In this document: positions 36,517-45,599 of the stretch, in pieces
Layout: each line of letters opens with the position of its first letter
Position numbering within the stretch: the stretch's first letter is position 1
Source: Rhodopseudomonas palustris
GTDB lineage: Bacteria; Pseudomonadota; Alphaproteobacteria; Rhizobiales; Xanthobacteraceae
Assembly (NCBI RefSeq): GCF_013415845.1
Contig: NZ_CP058907.1
Span: 3,286,001 to 3,350,000, forward strand
Length of the DNA stretch: 64,000 nucleotides
Direction: 5' to 3'
Made by a program: the position numbers and the translations under genes
The notes under the pieces: generated by a model
Database searches by the model: none
Seen by the model: only the letters and a program-made list of their open reading frames with translations
Told to the model about the DNA's origin: nothing

Positions 36517-36762
36517 TCATCGCGGCGGGCGACGACCTCGAAGCTCGAGCTCGACCCTCAGCCTGTGCAGTTTCGCAGCGGCGATCACGCCCTTGGCCGA
36601 ACGCAGCACAACCAAAATGCCGCGGAGCAATCGTCGCAAGATGGATGGCACCAGGTATCGAGCGGAGGATGATCCTCGCACGGAAGACGAAGGTTGGATG
36701 CGGGGATATCGACGATCAGGCCGGAAGCCCGCCTCGATCCGGCTGTTCGGCGTCGCTGACAT
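36517..36762 (-). CDS. Possible small basic protein, 81 aa
   Basis: The frame from ATG 36762 (MSATPNSRIEAGFRPDRRY) to the stop at 36517 has AAGGA seven bases before the start. Its C-terminal half is basic and partly amphipathic (LRRLLRGILVVLRSAKGVIAAAKLHRLRVELELR). I do not recognise it, and GC-rich sequence makes chance frames of this length common. The ribosome site and orientation upstream of kdp are the only support. The rest of 36271-36977 shows nothing else that I can support. Confidence 0.3.
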   Translation of the reverse strand: MSATPNSRIEAGFRPDRRYPRIQPSSSVRGSSSARYLVPSILRRLLRGILVVLRSAKGVIAAAKLHRLRVELELRGRRPPR

Positions 36763-36977
36763 GGCGTTGTCCTTGCTCCTCGACCGCCACGACATGGATT
36801 GTCGCGCCGTGTAATTTCCAGGCAGGCCGACATGCCATTCCATAAGTGCCGCATAGCTTCGTCCAGCCGAACGCTGGCCACCTATTTTCTCTTTACATTT
36901 TCGGCCGCGGGACCTTCTCGAAACTCTATGGCGCCCCGCGTAGCTTGCGCGCGGCGCATGAGCCGTGAGGGACGAGC

Positions 36978-37538
36978 TTGACCGGGACTTCATCGCTATG
37001 GATCAGCGGCCTTCGCGCGGCTGTCGACGCACTCCGGGCGAAGGCAGATCGGGCGACGGCTGCTTGGCTGCGTTCCAAAGCCATACTGGCTGTCGGTCGC
37101 CACGATCGACAGGAGGCTTCGCGCGTCCCGTCGGAGCACACGGCGAGCGGAATACGAGGCGAACGCCCGTTCACCCGCCCCTGCGCCGCAGTCCTTGCAC
37201 CCGGGATCCCGTTGCTCCTTGTCAAGCATCATCCCGAAGGCGGCTGGATCGTTCTCGACGAAGCCGGACAGTGCCGCGGCCACTTTCTTTTCAGATCGTC
37301 AGCGCTTGCGTTCGCCGGGAGGACAGCAGGCGAGATCAAACCCGCTATCCTTCTCGACGATAACCAAGCGGAACGACGGAAACACGCGAGCCGCATTCAC
37401 TGGCTCCGCCGGCTGAACGACTGGCTTTCGTCATCGGATGAAGCTCCGAGCGCAGGTCGGATGTCTCGGCCGGTCCGGCTGCGCCCCGCTTCACGCTCTT
37501 CGCTCCAAGCCAAGATGGATGATCGCCGTGCCCACTGA
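36978..37538 (+). CDS. Hypothetical protein, 186 aa, sharing a domain with the 26440 gene
   Basis: A soluble protein. The middle reads PLLLVKHHPEGGWIVLDEAGQCRGHFLFRSSALAFAG, the same short motif layout as the 86-aa protein at 26440. The N-terminal part is helical (GLRAAVDALRAKADRATAAWLRSKAI). The start is TTG 36978 with GAGG seven bases upstream (36967-36970). The stop overlaps the next gene by 20 bases, making a two-gene operon that runs toward kup. Function unknown. Confidence 0.6.
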   Translation: MTGTSSLWISGLRAAVDALRAKADRATAAWLRSKAILAVGRHDRQEASRVPSEHTASGIRGERPFTRPCAAVLAPGIPLLLVKHHPEGGWIVLDEAGQCRGHFLFRSSALAFAGRTAGEIKPAILLDDNQAERRKHASRIHWLRRLNDWLSSSDEAPSAGRMSRPVRLRPASRSSLQAKMDDRRAH

Positions 37539-38286
37539 CATCCGGTTGCCCCGTCGGTCCAAGGCAACCCGACAAATGATGTCCCGGTCGTGCCTGCTCT
37601 TTCTAGGCGTCGCCGCTGCCTCGACGACGCTGCTGATCCTCGGTGTGGGACCATCCTGGATCGCCTTCGCCAACCTCGGCATCAGTCTGGCAGCCGCTGG
37701 CATTGCCGCACATCCCAGATGGACCGGCCCGGCACTGACAGCGGCAAGGCCATGGTTTCCGCGCAGGGACAGAAGCCGGGCGAACCGCCGTGCCACCTTC
37801 GTCTCGATCGCCGCGCCGTTGCTCCCGCGACGCACGATCCGCCGGTTCAAACGGGTGGCGCGGCAGTCCGATACGATTCACCGGCGGCGCGCCGACGCCG
37901 AAGCGAGACTTCGCGATTTCGGTGACCAGATCTCGGCAGCATCGATGAAAACGTCACCCACGATCCGAAAACTGCGGGACCTTATCGCCGTGTTGTCGAT
38001 CGAAGCGGTGATGGCGGATGAAGCGGTCAAAATGCTCGCCCACGAAATTGCAGCGAGCATCCAGGACCAGTTACAGGACGGTAAGACGATCGCTCGCGGC
38101 AGACGCCAGTCCGACGATCGGTGGATCGACATCTCACCGGACGAATGGCGAATGCTCAGGCTGGACGCCTCCCTCGCCATCGCCCATCACCACGCCAGCG
38201 GCGAGACGGCCTACTCGCAGCTTGAACTCGCGATGTGCGTCCGTCACGGAGAGCATTATGCCAAGCAGACAGTGCTCACACCGTAA
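37519..38286 (+). CDS. Hypothetical membrane-anchored protein, 255 aa
   Basis: It starts with MIAVPTDIRLPRRSKA and has two hydrophobic segments (CLLFLGVAAASTTLLILGVG; WIAFANLGISLAAAGIAA) within the first 70 residues. A long basic, helical cytoplasmic part follows, probably partly coiled (RRFKRVARQSDTIHRRRADAEARLRDFGDQ), ending DRWIDISPDEWRMLRLDASLAIAHHHASG. No known family recognised. It overlaps the previous gene by 20 bases, and its stop overlaps the kup stop on the other strand by 11 bases. Context suggests a role in ion homeostasis, but this is weak. Confidence 0.6.
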   Translation: MIAVPTDIRLPRRSKATRQMMSRSCLLFLGVAAASTTLLILGVGPSWIAFANLGISLAAAGIAAHPRWTGPALTAARPWFPRRDRSRANRRATFVSIAAPLLPRRTIRRFKRVARQSDTIHRRRADAEARLRDFGDQISAASMKTSPTIRKLRDLIAVLSIEAVMADEAVKMLAHEIAASIQDQLQDGKTIARGRRQSDDRWIDISPDEWRMLRLDASLAIAHHHASGETAYSQLELAMCVRHGEHYAKQTVLTP

Positions 38287-40180
38287 TCTGCATCCCGACT
38301 TCCACCGCGCGACCGGTGGGGATCTTGAAGTACAGGCTGGCGTCGTCCGACCATTTGGCCATGTTGACGAACAGCAAGCCTTGCCAACGCGGCATCTCGG
38401 ACGGGTTTGCCTGGCGGATCACCCGCCGCGACAGGAAGAACGACGTGCTCATCATGTCGAAGGCGAAGCCCAGCGGCCGGCATGCGACCAGCGCCTTGGG
38501 AACGTCCGGCGTCTCCATGTAGCCGAACCGAACGGTGATCTTGGCGAAGCTGTCGTTGACGGGCTCATAGCTCAGCCGCTCGTCCTCGCTGACGCGCGGG
38601 ACGTCTTCGGTCGCGACCCGTAGGATCACGTTCTTTTCGTGGAGCACCTTGTTGTGCTTCAGATTGTGCATCAACGATGTCGGCGTCGAGTTCGGGTTGC
38701 CGGTCAGGAACACGGCCGTACCGCGAACGCGGCTGATCGACGACGAAACCGAGATCGAGGCGATGAAGTCGTTCAGATCGATTTCGTCCCGAACCGTCTT
38801 ACGCGCCACGATCTTCGAACCGCGTCGCCACGTCACCATCACGCCCATCAGGCCGACGCCGATCATGAGCGGGATCCAGCCGCCGTCGACGATCTTGAGC
38901 AGATTGGCCATCAGGAAGATCAGATCGATGATCAGGAACGGCACGATAATCGCGGTCGCGACAGCGGCCGGCCAATGCCAGCATTTCCGCATGACGAAGA
39001 ATGCCATGATGCTGGTCAGCACCATCGTGCCGGTGACGGCAATGCCGTAGGCCGACGCCAGCGCACTCGACGATTTGAATGCGAACACCAGATACAGCAC
39101 CGCGATCAGCAGCAGCCAGTTGGCGCGGGGAATGTAGATCTGGCCCTTCTCGGTCTCGGACGTGCGGCGGATCTCCATCCGCGGCAACAGCCCGAGCTGG
39201 ATCGCCTGCTGTGTCAGCGAATAGGCGCCCGAGATCACGGCCTGGCTGGCGATGATCGTCGCGCCGGTCGCGATCCAGACCATCGGCAGCAGCGCCCAAT
39301 CCGGAAACAGCAGGAAGAACGGGTTCTCCAGCCGCTCCGGATGCGACAGCAGCATTGCGCCCTGCCCCAGATAGCACAGCGCGAGCGCAGGAAACACCAG
39401 CACCAGCCACGCGACCTGAATCGGCCGCCGGCCGAAGTGGCCCATGTCGGCGTACAACGCCTCGGCGCCGGTCACAGTCAGAAAGACTGCACCCAGCGCC
39501 AGCAACCCGGCGTGGCCGTGATGCATGAGAAAGTCGATGCCGTAGATTGGATTGACCGCGCCGAGGATGTGGAGGTTGTCCATCAGGTTGGCGGTCCCGG
39601 CGACCGCCATCAGGCCGAACCAAATCAGCATCAATGGGCCGAACCACGTCGCCACCGCGGCGGTGCCCCAGCTCTGCACCAAAAAGAGCCCGACCAAGAT
39701 CGCCATGCTGAGCGGCAGGATGTACGGATCGAACCCGGGTGCCACCAACTTCAGGCCTTCCACCGCGGATAGCACTGAAATTGCCGGCGTGATGATGGCA
39801 TCGCCATAGAACAACGCGGCACCGGCCATGCCGAGCAGCGAGATCGCCGCGAACCTTCGCCGCATCACGCTCTGCAGCAGCGCCATCAGGGTCAGCGTTC
39901 CGCCTTCGCCGTGGTTATCGGCTCGCATGATCAGCAGCACGTATTTCAACGTGACGATGATCAGGAGCGTCCACAGCATCAGCGACAGCACGCCGAAGAT
40001 CATCTCTTGCGTCAGCGCCCCGCCCGCCGATGCGGCGGTGAGGCTCTCTTTCAGGGCGTACAATGGGCTTGTGCCGATGTCGCCATAGACGACGCCGATC
40101 GACCCCAGGGCGAGCGTCCAGAACGAATTCGGCTTGGGAGAAGCCTTCGCAAGCGTGACGTCGGAAACGGCTTCGGTCAT
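38276..40180 (-). CDS. kup: KUP-family potassium uptake protein (first copy)
   Basis: A 634-residue secondary K+/H+ symporter with about 12 membrane helices and a soluble C-terminal domain. The family start is [23 protein letters not shown], followed by [17 protein letters not shown] and [19 protein letters not shown]. The Gly-Asp-(I/S) and acidic residues needed for proton coupling are present. KUP provides low-energy K+ uptake, notably at acid pH. Its stop end overlaps the opposite-strand gene by 11 bases. A second copy (50206-52068) is clearly related but diverged. Confidence 0.95.
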   Translation of the reverse strand: MTEAVSDVTLAKASPKPNSFWTLALGSIGVVYGDIGTSPLYALKESLTAASAGGALTQEMIFGVLSLMLWTLLIIVTLKYVLLIMRADNHGEGGTLTLMALLQSVMRRRFAAISLLGMAGAALFYGDAIITPAISVLSAVEGLKLVAPGFDPYILPLSMAILVGLFLVQSWGTAAVATWFGPLMLIWFGLMAVAGTANLMDNLHILGAVNPIYGIDFLMHHGHAGLLALGAVFLTVTGAEALYADMGHFGRRPIQVAWLVLVFPALALCYLGQGAMLLSHPERLENPFFLLFPDWALLPMVWIATGATIIASQAVISGAYSLTQQAIQLGLLPRMEIRRTSETEKGQIYIPRANWLLLIAVLYLVFAFKSSSALASAYGIAVTGTMVLTSIMAFFVMRKCWHWPAAVATAIIVPFLIIDLIFLMANLLKIVDGGWIPLMIGVGLMGVMVTWRRGSKIVARKTVRDEIDLNDFIASISVSSSISRVRGTAVFLTGNPNSTPTSLMHNLKHNKVLHEKNVILRVATEDVPRVSEDERLSYEPVNDSFAKITVRFGYMETPDVPKALVACRPLGFAFDMMSTSFFLSRRVIRQANPSEMPRWQGLLFVNMAKWSDDASLYFKIPTGRAVEVGMQITV

Positions 40181-40319
40181 GGCGCCCTGTGACGGTCAGC
40201 GGGCAACCTGCCCGCAATTTCCGGCACCCTGAAATTACCCCGGACGGGACGTCAAGACACCGCAGCACGCAATCGACGCTACGCCTATACGGCTCCTATA
40301 TCGAGAGCGGCGGTTCTTT

Positions 40320-40730
40320 ATGAGATCTTTATATCCGGCTTCCGGACCGCCCAACGGGCCACCAGCGGTCCACCTTCTTCCTCCGCGCCCAACGCCGGGA
40401 TTCGGCTTCGGCGAACGCCGGCTGCCGCCCGATATCGAGAGCGCGCTGTACAGGATCGTTCAGGAAGGGATCACCAATGTGGTCCGCCACGCCCATGCGA
40501 CCCGCGTCGGCGTCATCCTCGAATTTCGCGGCAGCGACGTGATCTGCATCATCGAGGACAACGGCTGCGGCATCCCTCCGGAACAGGCAGACGAACATTC
40601 GTCCCGGAGTCTCGGACTCGTCGGGATGCGGGAACGACTTGCCTCGGTGGACGGCACCGTCGAACTGGAAACCGAGGCAGGTCGCGGCACCGCGCTGTTC
40701 GTCCGCGTTCCCCTCGGCAGGCCGAGCTGA
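40320..40730 (+). pseudogene. Truncated sensor histidine kinase (ATPase domain only)
   Basis: 136 residues that are only the HATPase_c end of a NarX/DegS-type kinase: N box ALYRIVQEGITNVVRHAHAT, G1 box IEDNGCGIPPEQ, and GLVGMRERLASVDGTVELETEAGRGTALFVRVPL at the end. The sensor part and the dimerisation/phospho-His helix are missing. Only about 140 bases separate this frame from kup, so there is no room for them. No paired response regulator follows. Most likely a remnant, although an expressed stand-alone ATPase domain cannot be ruled out. Confidence 0.7.
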
Positions 40731-40836
40731 AGCGAAGCGGCGCCGAGTAAGACCCGACGCCGCTTCAGCCGCTCATCCCCAAGATCTGCTCCATCGGCAT
40801 CAAATCATGCCGCGCCCAGCCGCGCCAAGGATCGCA

Positions 40837-43800
40837 TTATGGATGCGATCCGACGACGGTCTGCTGCCGTGGCTCGGGCTCGTGCGACGCCGGCGCCAAC
40901 GGCGCGTCCTGGTCGACCGTGCCCTCGCCGTGTTGCGTCAGCGGCCGGTTGCCAGCGAGCGCACGCAGCAGCACATAAAACATCGGCGTGAAGAAGATGC
41001 CGAACGCAGTGACGCCGATCATGCCGGCGAACACCGCAACGCCCATGGCGTGGCGCATCTCCGAGCCGGCGCCGGTCGAGGTCACCAGCGGCACCACGCC
41101 CATGATGAACGCCATCGACGTCATCAGGATCGGCCGCAGCCGCAACCGGCTGGCCTCGATCGCCGCCTGGATCGGCTTGCGCCCAGCGAACTCCAGTTCG
41201 CGCGCGAACTCGACGATCAGGATGGCGTTCTTGGCTGACAGGCCGACCAGCACGATCAACCCGATCTGGGTGAACACGTTGTTGTCACCCTTGCTGACCC
41301 AAACGCCGAACATTGCGGCGAGCAGGCCCATCGGCACGATCATGATGATCGACAGCGGCAGCGTCAGGCTTTCGTACTGCGCGGCCAGCACCAGGAACAC
41401 CAGCAGCAGCGCCACCGGGAACACAATCAGCGACGAATTACCGGCGATGATCTCCTGATAGGTCAGCTCGGTCCATTCATACGACGTGCCCTTCGGCAGC
41501 GTCTCCTTGGCGACGCGCTCGATCGCAGCCTGCGCCTGCCCGGTCGAATAGCCGGGCGCCGCGCCGCCGCTGAGATCGGCGGTGAGGAAGCCGTTGTAGC
41601 GCATCGCCCGCTCCGGCCCGGCGCTCTCCTTGACCCGCAGCAGCGTCGACAGCGGGATCATTTCGCCGGAGTCCGAGCGCACCTTGAGCTGGCCGATGTC
41701 GTCCGCCCGCGCCCTGAACTTGGCGTCGGCCTGCACCCGCACCGAATAGGTGCGGCCGAACTTGTTGAAGTCGTTGACGTAGAGCGAGCCGAGATAGATC
41801 TGCATGGTCTCGAAAATCGAGGTCACCGGCACATTGAGCTGCCGGGCCTTGGTGCGATCGACGTCGGCATAGAGCTGCGGCACGTTGATCTGATAGCTGG
41901 TGAACAGACCGGCCAGTTCCTTTTGCGCGCTCGCCTTGGCGACGAACGCCTTAGTGGCGTCGTTCAGCGCCTCATAGCCGAGCCCGGCACGGTCCTCGAT
42001 CTGCAGCTTGAAACCACCGATGGTGCCAAGGCCGGAGACCGGCGGCGGCGGAAACATCGCGATGAACGCATCCTGGATGCCGGCGAACTTCTTGTTCAGC
42101 GACATCGCGATCGCATTGCCGCTGAGCGACTTGTCCTTGCGCTCGTCGAACGATTTCAGGCCGATGAACACGATGCCGGAGTTCGACGAGTTGGTGAAAC
42201 CGTTGATCGACAGGCCGGGAAACTGGATCGAGTTCTCCACTCCCGGCTCCTGCTGGGCGATCTCGCCCATCCGCCGGATCACCTCCTCGGTGCGGTCCAG
42301 CGTGGCGCCGTCCGGAAGCTGCGCGAAGCCGACCAGATACTGCTTGTCCTGCCCCGGCACGAAGCCGCCCGGCACCGCATGGAACAGATAGAAAGTGGCT
42401 CCGACCAGCAGCAGATACAGCCCCATGCCGACCGCGCGACGCGATACCACGCGCTTGACGCCGCGACCATAAGCCTCCGAGCTGCGCGCGAAGAAGCGGT
42501 TGAAGCGGACGAAAAACCAGCCGAGCGTCTTGTCCATGAAGCGCGTCAGCGCGTCCTTCGGCGCGTCGTGGCCCTTCAGCAGCAGCGCCGCGAGCGCCGG
42601 CGACAGCGTCAGCGAATTGAACGCGGAGATCACCGTCGAGATCGCCACCGTCAGGGCGAACTGCTTATAGAACTGCCCGGTGAGACCGGTGATGAAGGCG
42701 AGCGGCACGAACACCGCGACCAGCACCAGGGCGATCGCGATGATCGGTCCGGTGACTTCGCGCATCGCCTGATAGGCAGCGTCCTTCGGCCCAAGCCCGC
42801 GCTCGATGTTGCGCTCGACGTTCTCCACCACGACGATGGCGTCGTCGACCACGATGCCGATGGCCAGCACCAGGCCGAACAAGGTCAGCGCGTTGATTGA
42901 AAATCCGAACACATGCATCACCGCGAAGGTGCCGACCACCGACACCGGCACCGCGATCAGCGGAATGATCGACGCCCGCCAGGTCTGCAAGAACATGATC
43001 ACCACCAGCACCACCAGCGCGATCGCTTCGAGCAGCGTGTGGATCACCGCCTCGATCGAGGCGCGGACGAACTGGGTCGGATCATAGACGATGTCGTAGG
43101 AGACGCCGTCCGGCATGTTCTGCTTCAGCTCCTTCATCGTCGCACGGACGTTGTCGGAGATCTGAATCGCGTTGGAGCCCGGCGACTGGAAGATCGGGAT
43201 CGCAACTGCAGACTTGTTGTTGAGCAGCGAGCGCAGCGCATAGTCGGCAGCGCCGAGTTCGATCCGCGCGATGTCGCGCAGCCGCACCACCTCGCCGCCC
43301 GCACCATTCTTGACGATGATCTCGCCGAATTCCTCTTCGGTCTGCAGCCTTCCCTGCGCATTGACCGAGAGCTGCAGATCGAGCCCCGGCTCGCCCGGCG
43401 AGCTGCCGACCTGCCCGGCCGCGGCCTGGACGTTCTGGGTGCGGATCTCGCGCACCACGTCGGCCGGCGACAGGCCGCGCTCGGCGACCTTCTGCGGATC
43501 GAGCCAGACCCGCATCGAATAGTCGCCCGAGCCGAACAACTGCACCTGGCCGACGCCGGGAATTCGTGCCAGCCGGTCCTTGACGTTAAGCACCGCGTAG
43601 TTGCGCAAGTAGGTCATGTCGTAGCGGTCGTTCGGCGACATCAGATGCACGACCATGGTCAGGTCGGGCGCGCTCTTGATGGTGGTGATGCCGAGCGCAC
43701 GCACTTCCGCCGGCAACCGCGGTTCGGCCTGCGAGACGCGGTTCTGCACCAGTTGCTGCGCCTTGTCCGGATCGGTGCCGAGGCGGAAAGTGACGTTGAG

Positions 43801-44073
43801 CGTCATCTTGCCGTCGGTGGTCGCCTGGCTGCTCATGTAGAGCATGTTCTCGACGCCGTTGATCTGCTCCTCGATCGGCGTCGACACCGTCTCGGCGATC
43901 ACCTTGGGATTGGCACCGGGATATTGCGCCGATACCACGATCGTCGGCGGCGCCACTTCGGGATATTCGGAGATCGGCAGCACCGGCATCGACAACAGGC
44001 CGGCGAGGAAGATCACCGCTGACAGCACGCCGGCGAAGATCGGGCGATCGATGAAGAACTTGGAGAAATTCAT
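40837..44073 (-). CDS. RND efflux pump, HAE1 (AcrB/MexB-type) inner-membrane subunit
   Basis: A 1078-residue proton-driven drug exporter with 12 helices. The start MNFSKFFIDRPIFAGVLSAVIFLAG and porter-loop motifs (QLVQNRVSQAEPRLP; GRTYSVRVQADAKFRA) are typical of HAE1. The proton-relay Asp pair lies in helix 4 (LAIGIVVDDAIVVVENVERN). It should form a tripartite pump with the adaptor encoded upstream in the same transcript and an outer-membrane channel encoded elsewhere. ATG 44073 was preferred to the longer frame. The TetR gene divergent from the adaptor is the likely repressor. Confidence 0.95.
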   Translation of the reverse strand: MNFSKFFIDRPIFAGVLSAVIFLAGLLSMPVLPISEYPEVAPPTIVVSAQYPGANPKVIAETVSTPIEEQINGVENMLYMSSQATTDGKMTLNVTFRLGTDPDKAQQLVQNRVSQAEPRLPAEVRALGITTIKSAPDLTMVVHLMSPNDRYDMTYLRNYAVLNVKDRLARIPGVGQVQLFGSGDYSMRVWLDPQKVAERGLSPADVVREIRTQNVQAAAGQVGSSPGEPGLDLQLSVNAQGRLQTEEEFGEIIVKNGAGGEVVRLRDIARIELGAADYALRSLLNNKSAVAIPIFQSPGSNAIQISDNVRATMKELKQNMPDGVSYDIVYDPTQFVRASIEAVIHTLLEAIALVVLVVIMFLQTWRASIIPLIAVPVSVVGTFAVMHVFGFSINALTLFGLVLAIGIVVDDAIVVVENVERNIERGLGPKDAAYQAMREVTGPIIAIALVLVAVFVPLAFITGLTGQFYKQFALTVAISTVISAFNSLTLSPALAALLLKGHDAPKDALTRFMDKTLGWFFVRFNRFFARSSEAYGRGVKRVVSRRAVGMGLYLLLVGATFYLFHAVPGGFVPGQDKQYLVGFAQLPDGATLDRTEEVIRRMGEIAQQEPGVENSIQFPGLSINGFTNSSNSGIVFIGLKSFDERKDKSLSGNAIAMSLNKKFAGIQDAFIAMFPPPPVSGLGTIGGFKLQIEDRAGLGYEALNDATKAFVAKASAQKELAGLFTSYQINVPQLYADVDRTKARQLNVPVTSIFETMQIYLGSLYVNDFNKFGRTYSVRVQADAKFRARADDIGQLKVRSDSGEMIPLSTLLRVKESAGPERAMRYNGFLTADLSGGAAPGYSTGQAQAAIERVAKETLPKGTSYEWTELTYQEIIAGNSSLIVFPVALLLVFLVLAAQYESLTLPLSIIMIVPMGLLAAMFGVWVSKGDNNVFTQIGLIVLVGLSAKNAILIVEFARELEFAGRKPIQAAIEASRLRLRPILMTSMAFIMGVVPLVTSTGAGSEMRHAMGVAVFAGMIGVTAFGIFFTPMFYVLLRALAGNRPLTQHGEGTVDQDAPLAPASHEPEPRQQTVVGSHP

Positions 44074-44202
44074 GGCTGTGATCCGCCGGTTCGCCCGCAC
44101 GCGGGCGCAATGATCCCTGCACGGCGGACCGGACGTCTGCCGAGTTGCTGTATGTTGAGAACAATGTGGGGCAGCCCCGCCTTAGAGGCGGAGCCGCGAC
44201 AA

Positions 44203-45402
44203 TTAGTTCTGCGCGACCGTCTTGCTCGAGGCGGCGGCATCCATCGCCACCGTCTCGGGCTTGATGGTGACGCCGGGACGGACCCGCTGCAGGCCGTTGA
44301 CGACGATGCGTTCGCCGGCCCTGAGTCCGGAAGCCACCACCCGCAGGCCGTCGACCGAGGCCCCCAGCGTCACTTCACGGTATTCGGCATGGTTCTGGGC
44401 ATCGACCACCATCACGAACTTCTTGTTCTGGTCGGTGCCGACCGCACGCTCGCTGACCAGCAGCGCTGCTTCCGGCTTCGGCTGTCCCATCGACAGCCGC
44501 GCGAACTGGCCCGGCATCAGCCGGCCGTCGGCATTGTCGAATACCGCACGCACCCGCACCGTGCCGGAGCGCGGATCGACCTGGTTGTCGATGAACTGCA
44601 TCTTGCCCTTCACCGGCGCCCCTCCCGCGACAGTCGTCATCTCGACTGGAATCCGTTCGATCGCACCCGGGGTGTTTTCGTCCGCGAGGGTCTTCAGCGC
44701 GCGGGTCACCACCTGCTCGTCGGCATTGAAGCTGGCATAGATTGGATTGACCGAAACCAACGTGGTGAGCAGCGGCGAGTTCGGGCCGGCGGCGATCAGG
44801 TTGCCGACGGTGATCTCCACCTTGCCGACCCGGCCGGACACCGGGGCGCTGATCTCGGTGTAGCTGAGGTTCAGCTCGGCGGTCTTCAGCGCCGCTTCGG
44901 CCGATCTGAGGTTCGCCTCCGCCTCACGATAGGCATTGAGGCGGTTGTCGACCTCGCGCTGGGTGATGCTGGAGCTGGAGAGCTGTTGGCTGCGTTCGAC
45001 ATCGGCCTTGGTGAAGACGACCCGCGCACGGGCCGCCGACAACTGCGCCTGGGCGCGATCGACCTCAGCGGCGTACAGCGACGGATCGATCCTAACCAAC
45101 AGGTCGCCCTTGTTTACCAGAGCGCCTTCCCTGAACTGGATTTGCTGGACGGCACCGGCGACCCGCGAGCGGATCTCGACCCGCTCGATCGCCTCCAGCC
45201 GGCCGGAGAATGCGTCGGACGGCGTGGTCGCCTTGGATTCGACGAGCGCCACCGAAACTGGCACCGCCGGCGGAGGCGCCGCGGTGGTTTCGGCAAGCGC
45301 CCCACCCGGGCGGCCGATCAGCGCTGCGCCGCCGGCAAGGGCTACCGAAACCGCCACGATCCCTGCACCCAGCGCGACATTCCGAACAAGTGTATTCGCC
45401 AT
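44203..45402 (-). CDS. RND efflux membrane-fusion (adaptor) protein
   Basis: A 399-residue periplasmic adaptor of the AcrA/MexA type. The N-terminal anchor or signal helix is NVALGAGIVAVSVALAGGAALI, with no clear lipobox cysteine. The lipoyl half-motif GRLEAIERVEIRSRVAGAVQQIQFREGALVNKGDLLVRID pairs with LNLSYTEISAPVSGRVGKVEITVGNLIAAG across a helical hairpin (AQLSAARARVVFTKADVERSQQLSSSSITQREVDNRLNAYREAEANLRSAEAALKTAE). The pump gene follows after 129 bases. Divergently transcribed from the TetR gene. Confidence 0.93.
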   Translation of the reverse strand: MANTLVRNVALGAGIVAVSVALAGGAALIGRPGGALAETTAAPPPAVPVSVALVESKATTPSDAFSGRLEAIERVEIRSRVAGAVQQIQFREGALVNKGDLLVRIDPSLYAAEVDRAQAQLSAARARVVFTKADVERSQQLSSSSITQREVDNRLNAYREAEANLRSAEAALKTAELNLSYTEISAPVSGRVGKVEITVGNLIAAGPNSPLLTTLVSVNPIYASFNADEQVVTRALKTLADENTPGAIERIPVEMTTVAGGAPVKGKMQFIDNQVDPRSGTVRVRAVFDNADGRLMPGQFARLSMGQPKPEAALLVSERAVGTDQNKKFVMVVDAQNHAEYREVTLGASVDGLRVVASGLRAGERIVVNGLQRVRPGVTIKPETVAMDAAASSKTVAQN

Positions 45403-45515
45403 GATGACTCCCGTTCAACCATAGCGGGCTTGCAAAAAGCCCTGCAAATTCAGTAACTCGTGGACGCAACGCAGTTTGGCCAGATCACGATCGGCCTACG
45501 CTGCATCGCACATCA

Positions 45516-45529
45516 ATACCGTACGGTAT
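45516..45529. promoter_or_regulatory. Perfect 14-bp palindrome, candidate TetR operator 1
   Basis: ATACCGTACGGTAT reads the same on both strands. It lies in the gap between the adaptor gene and the divergent TetR gene, where the efflux promoter should be. Short palindromes of this kind are usual operators for AcrR/TetR repressors. Not tested. Confidence 0.65.
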
Positions 45530-45564
45530 AGATGGACTATCGACATCCACTGTCAAGAGACTTA

Positions 45565-45580
45565 TCTACCGGTTGGTAGA
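45565..45580. promoter_or_regulatory. Inverted repeat TCTACCGGTTGGTAGA, candidate TetR operator 2
   Basis: Arms TCTACC and GGTAGA flank GGTT, 20 bases before the TetR ATG, with the ribosome site right after. It shares the ACCG/GGTA core with the palindrome at 45516 and may mediate autorepression. Not tested. Confidence 0.6.
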
Positions 45581-45599
45581 AATCTCTGGAGATCCAGCC

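Noticed and set aside
44110..45456. 448-codon plus-strand frame opposite the RND adaptor
   Set aside because: Shadow frame. The lipoyl and hairpin motifs of the adaptor are clear on the minus strand.
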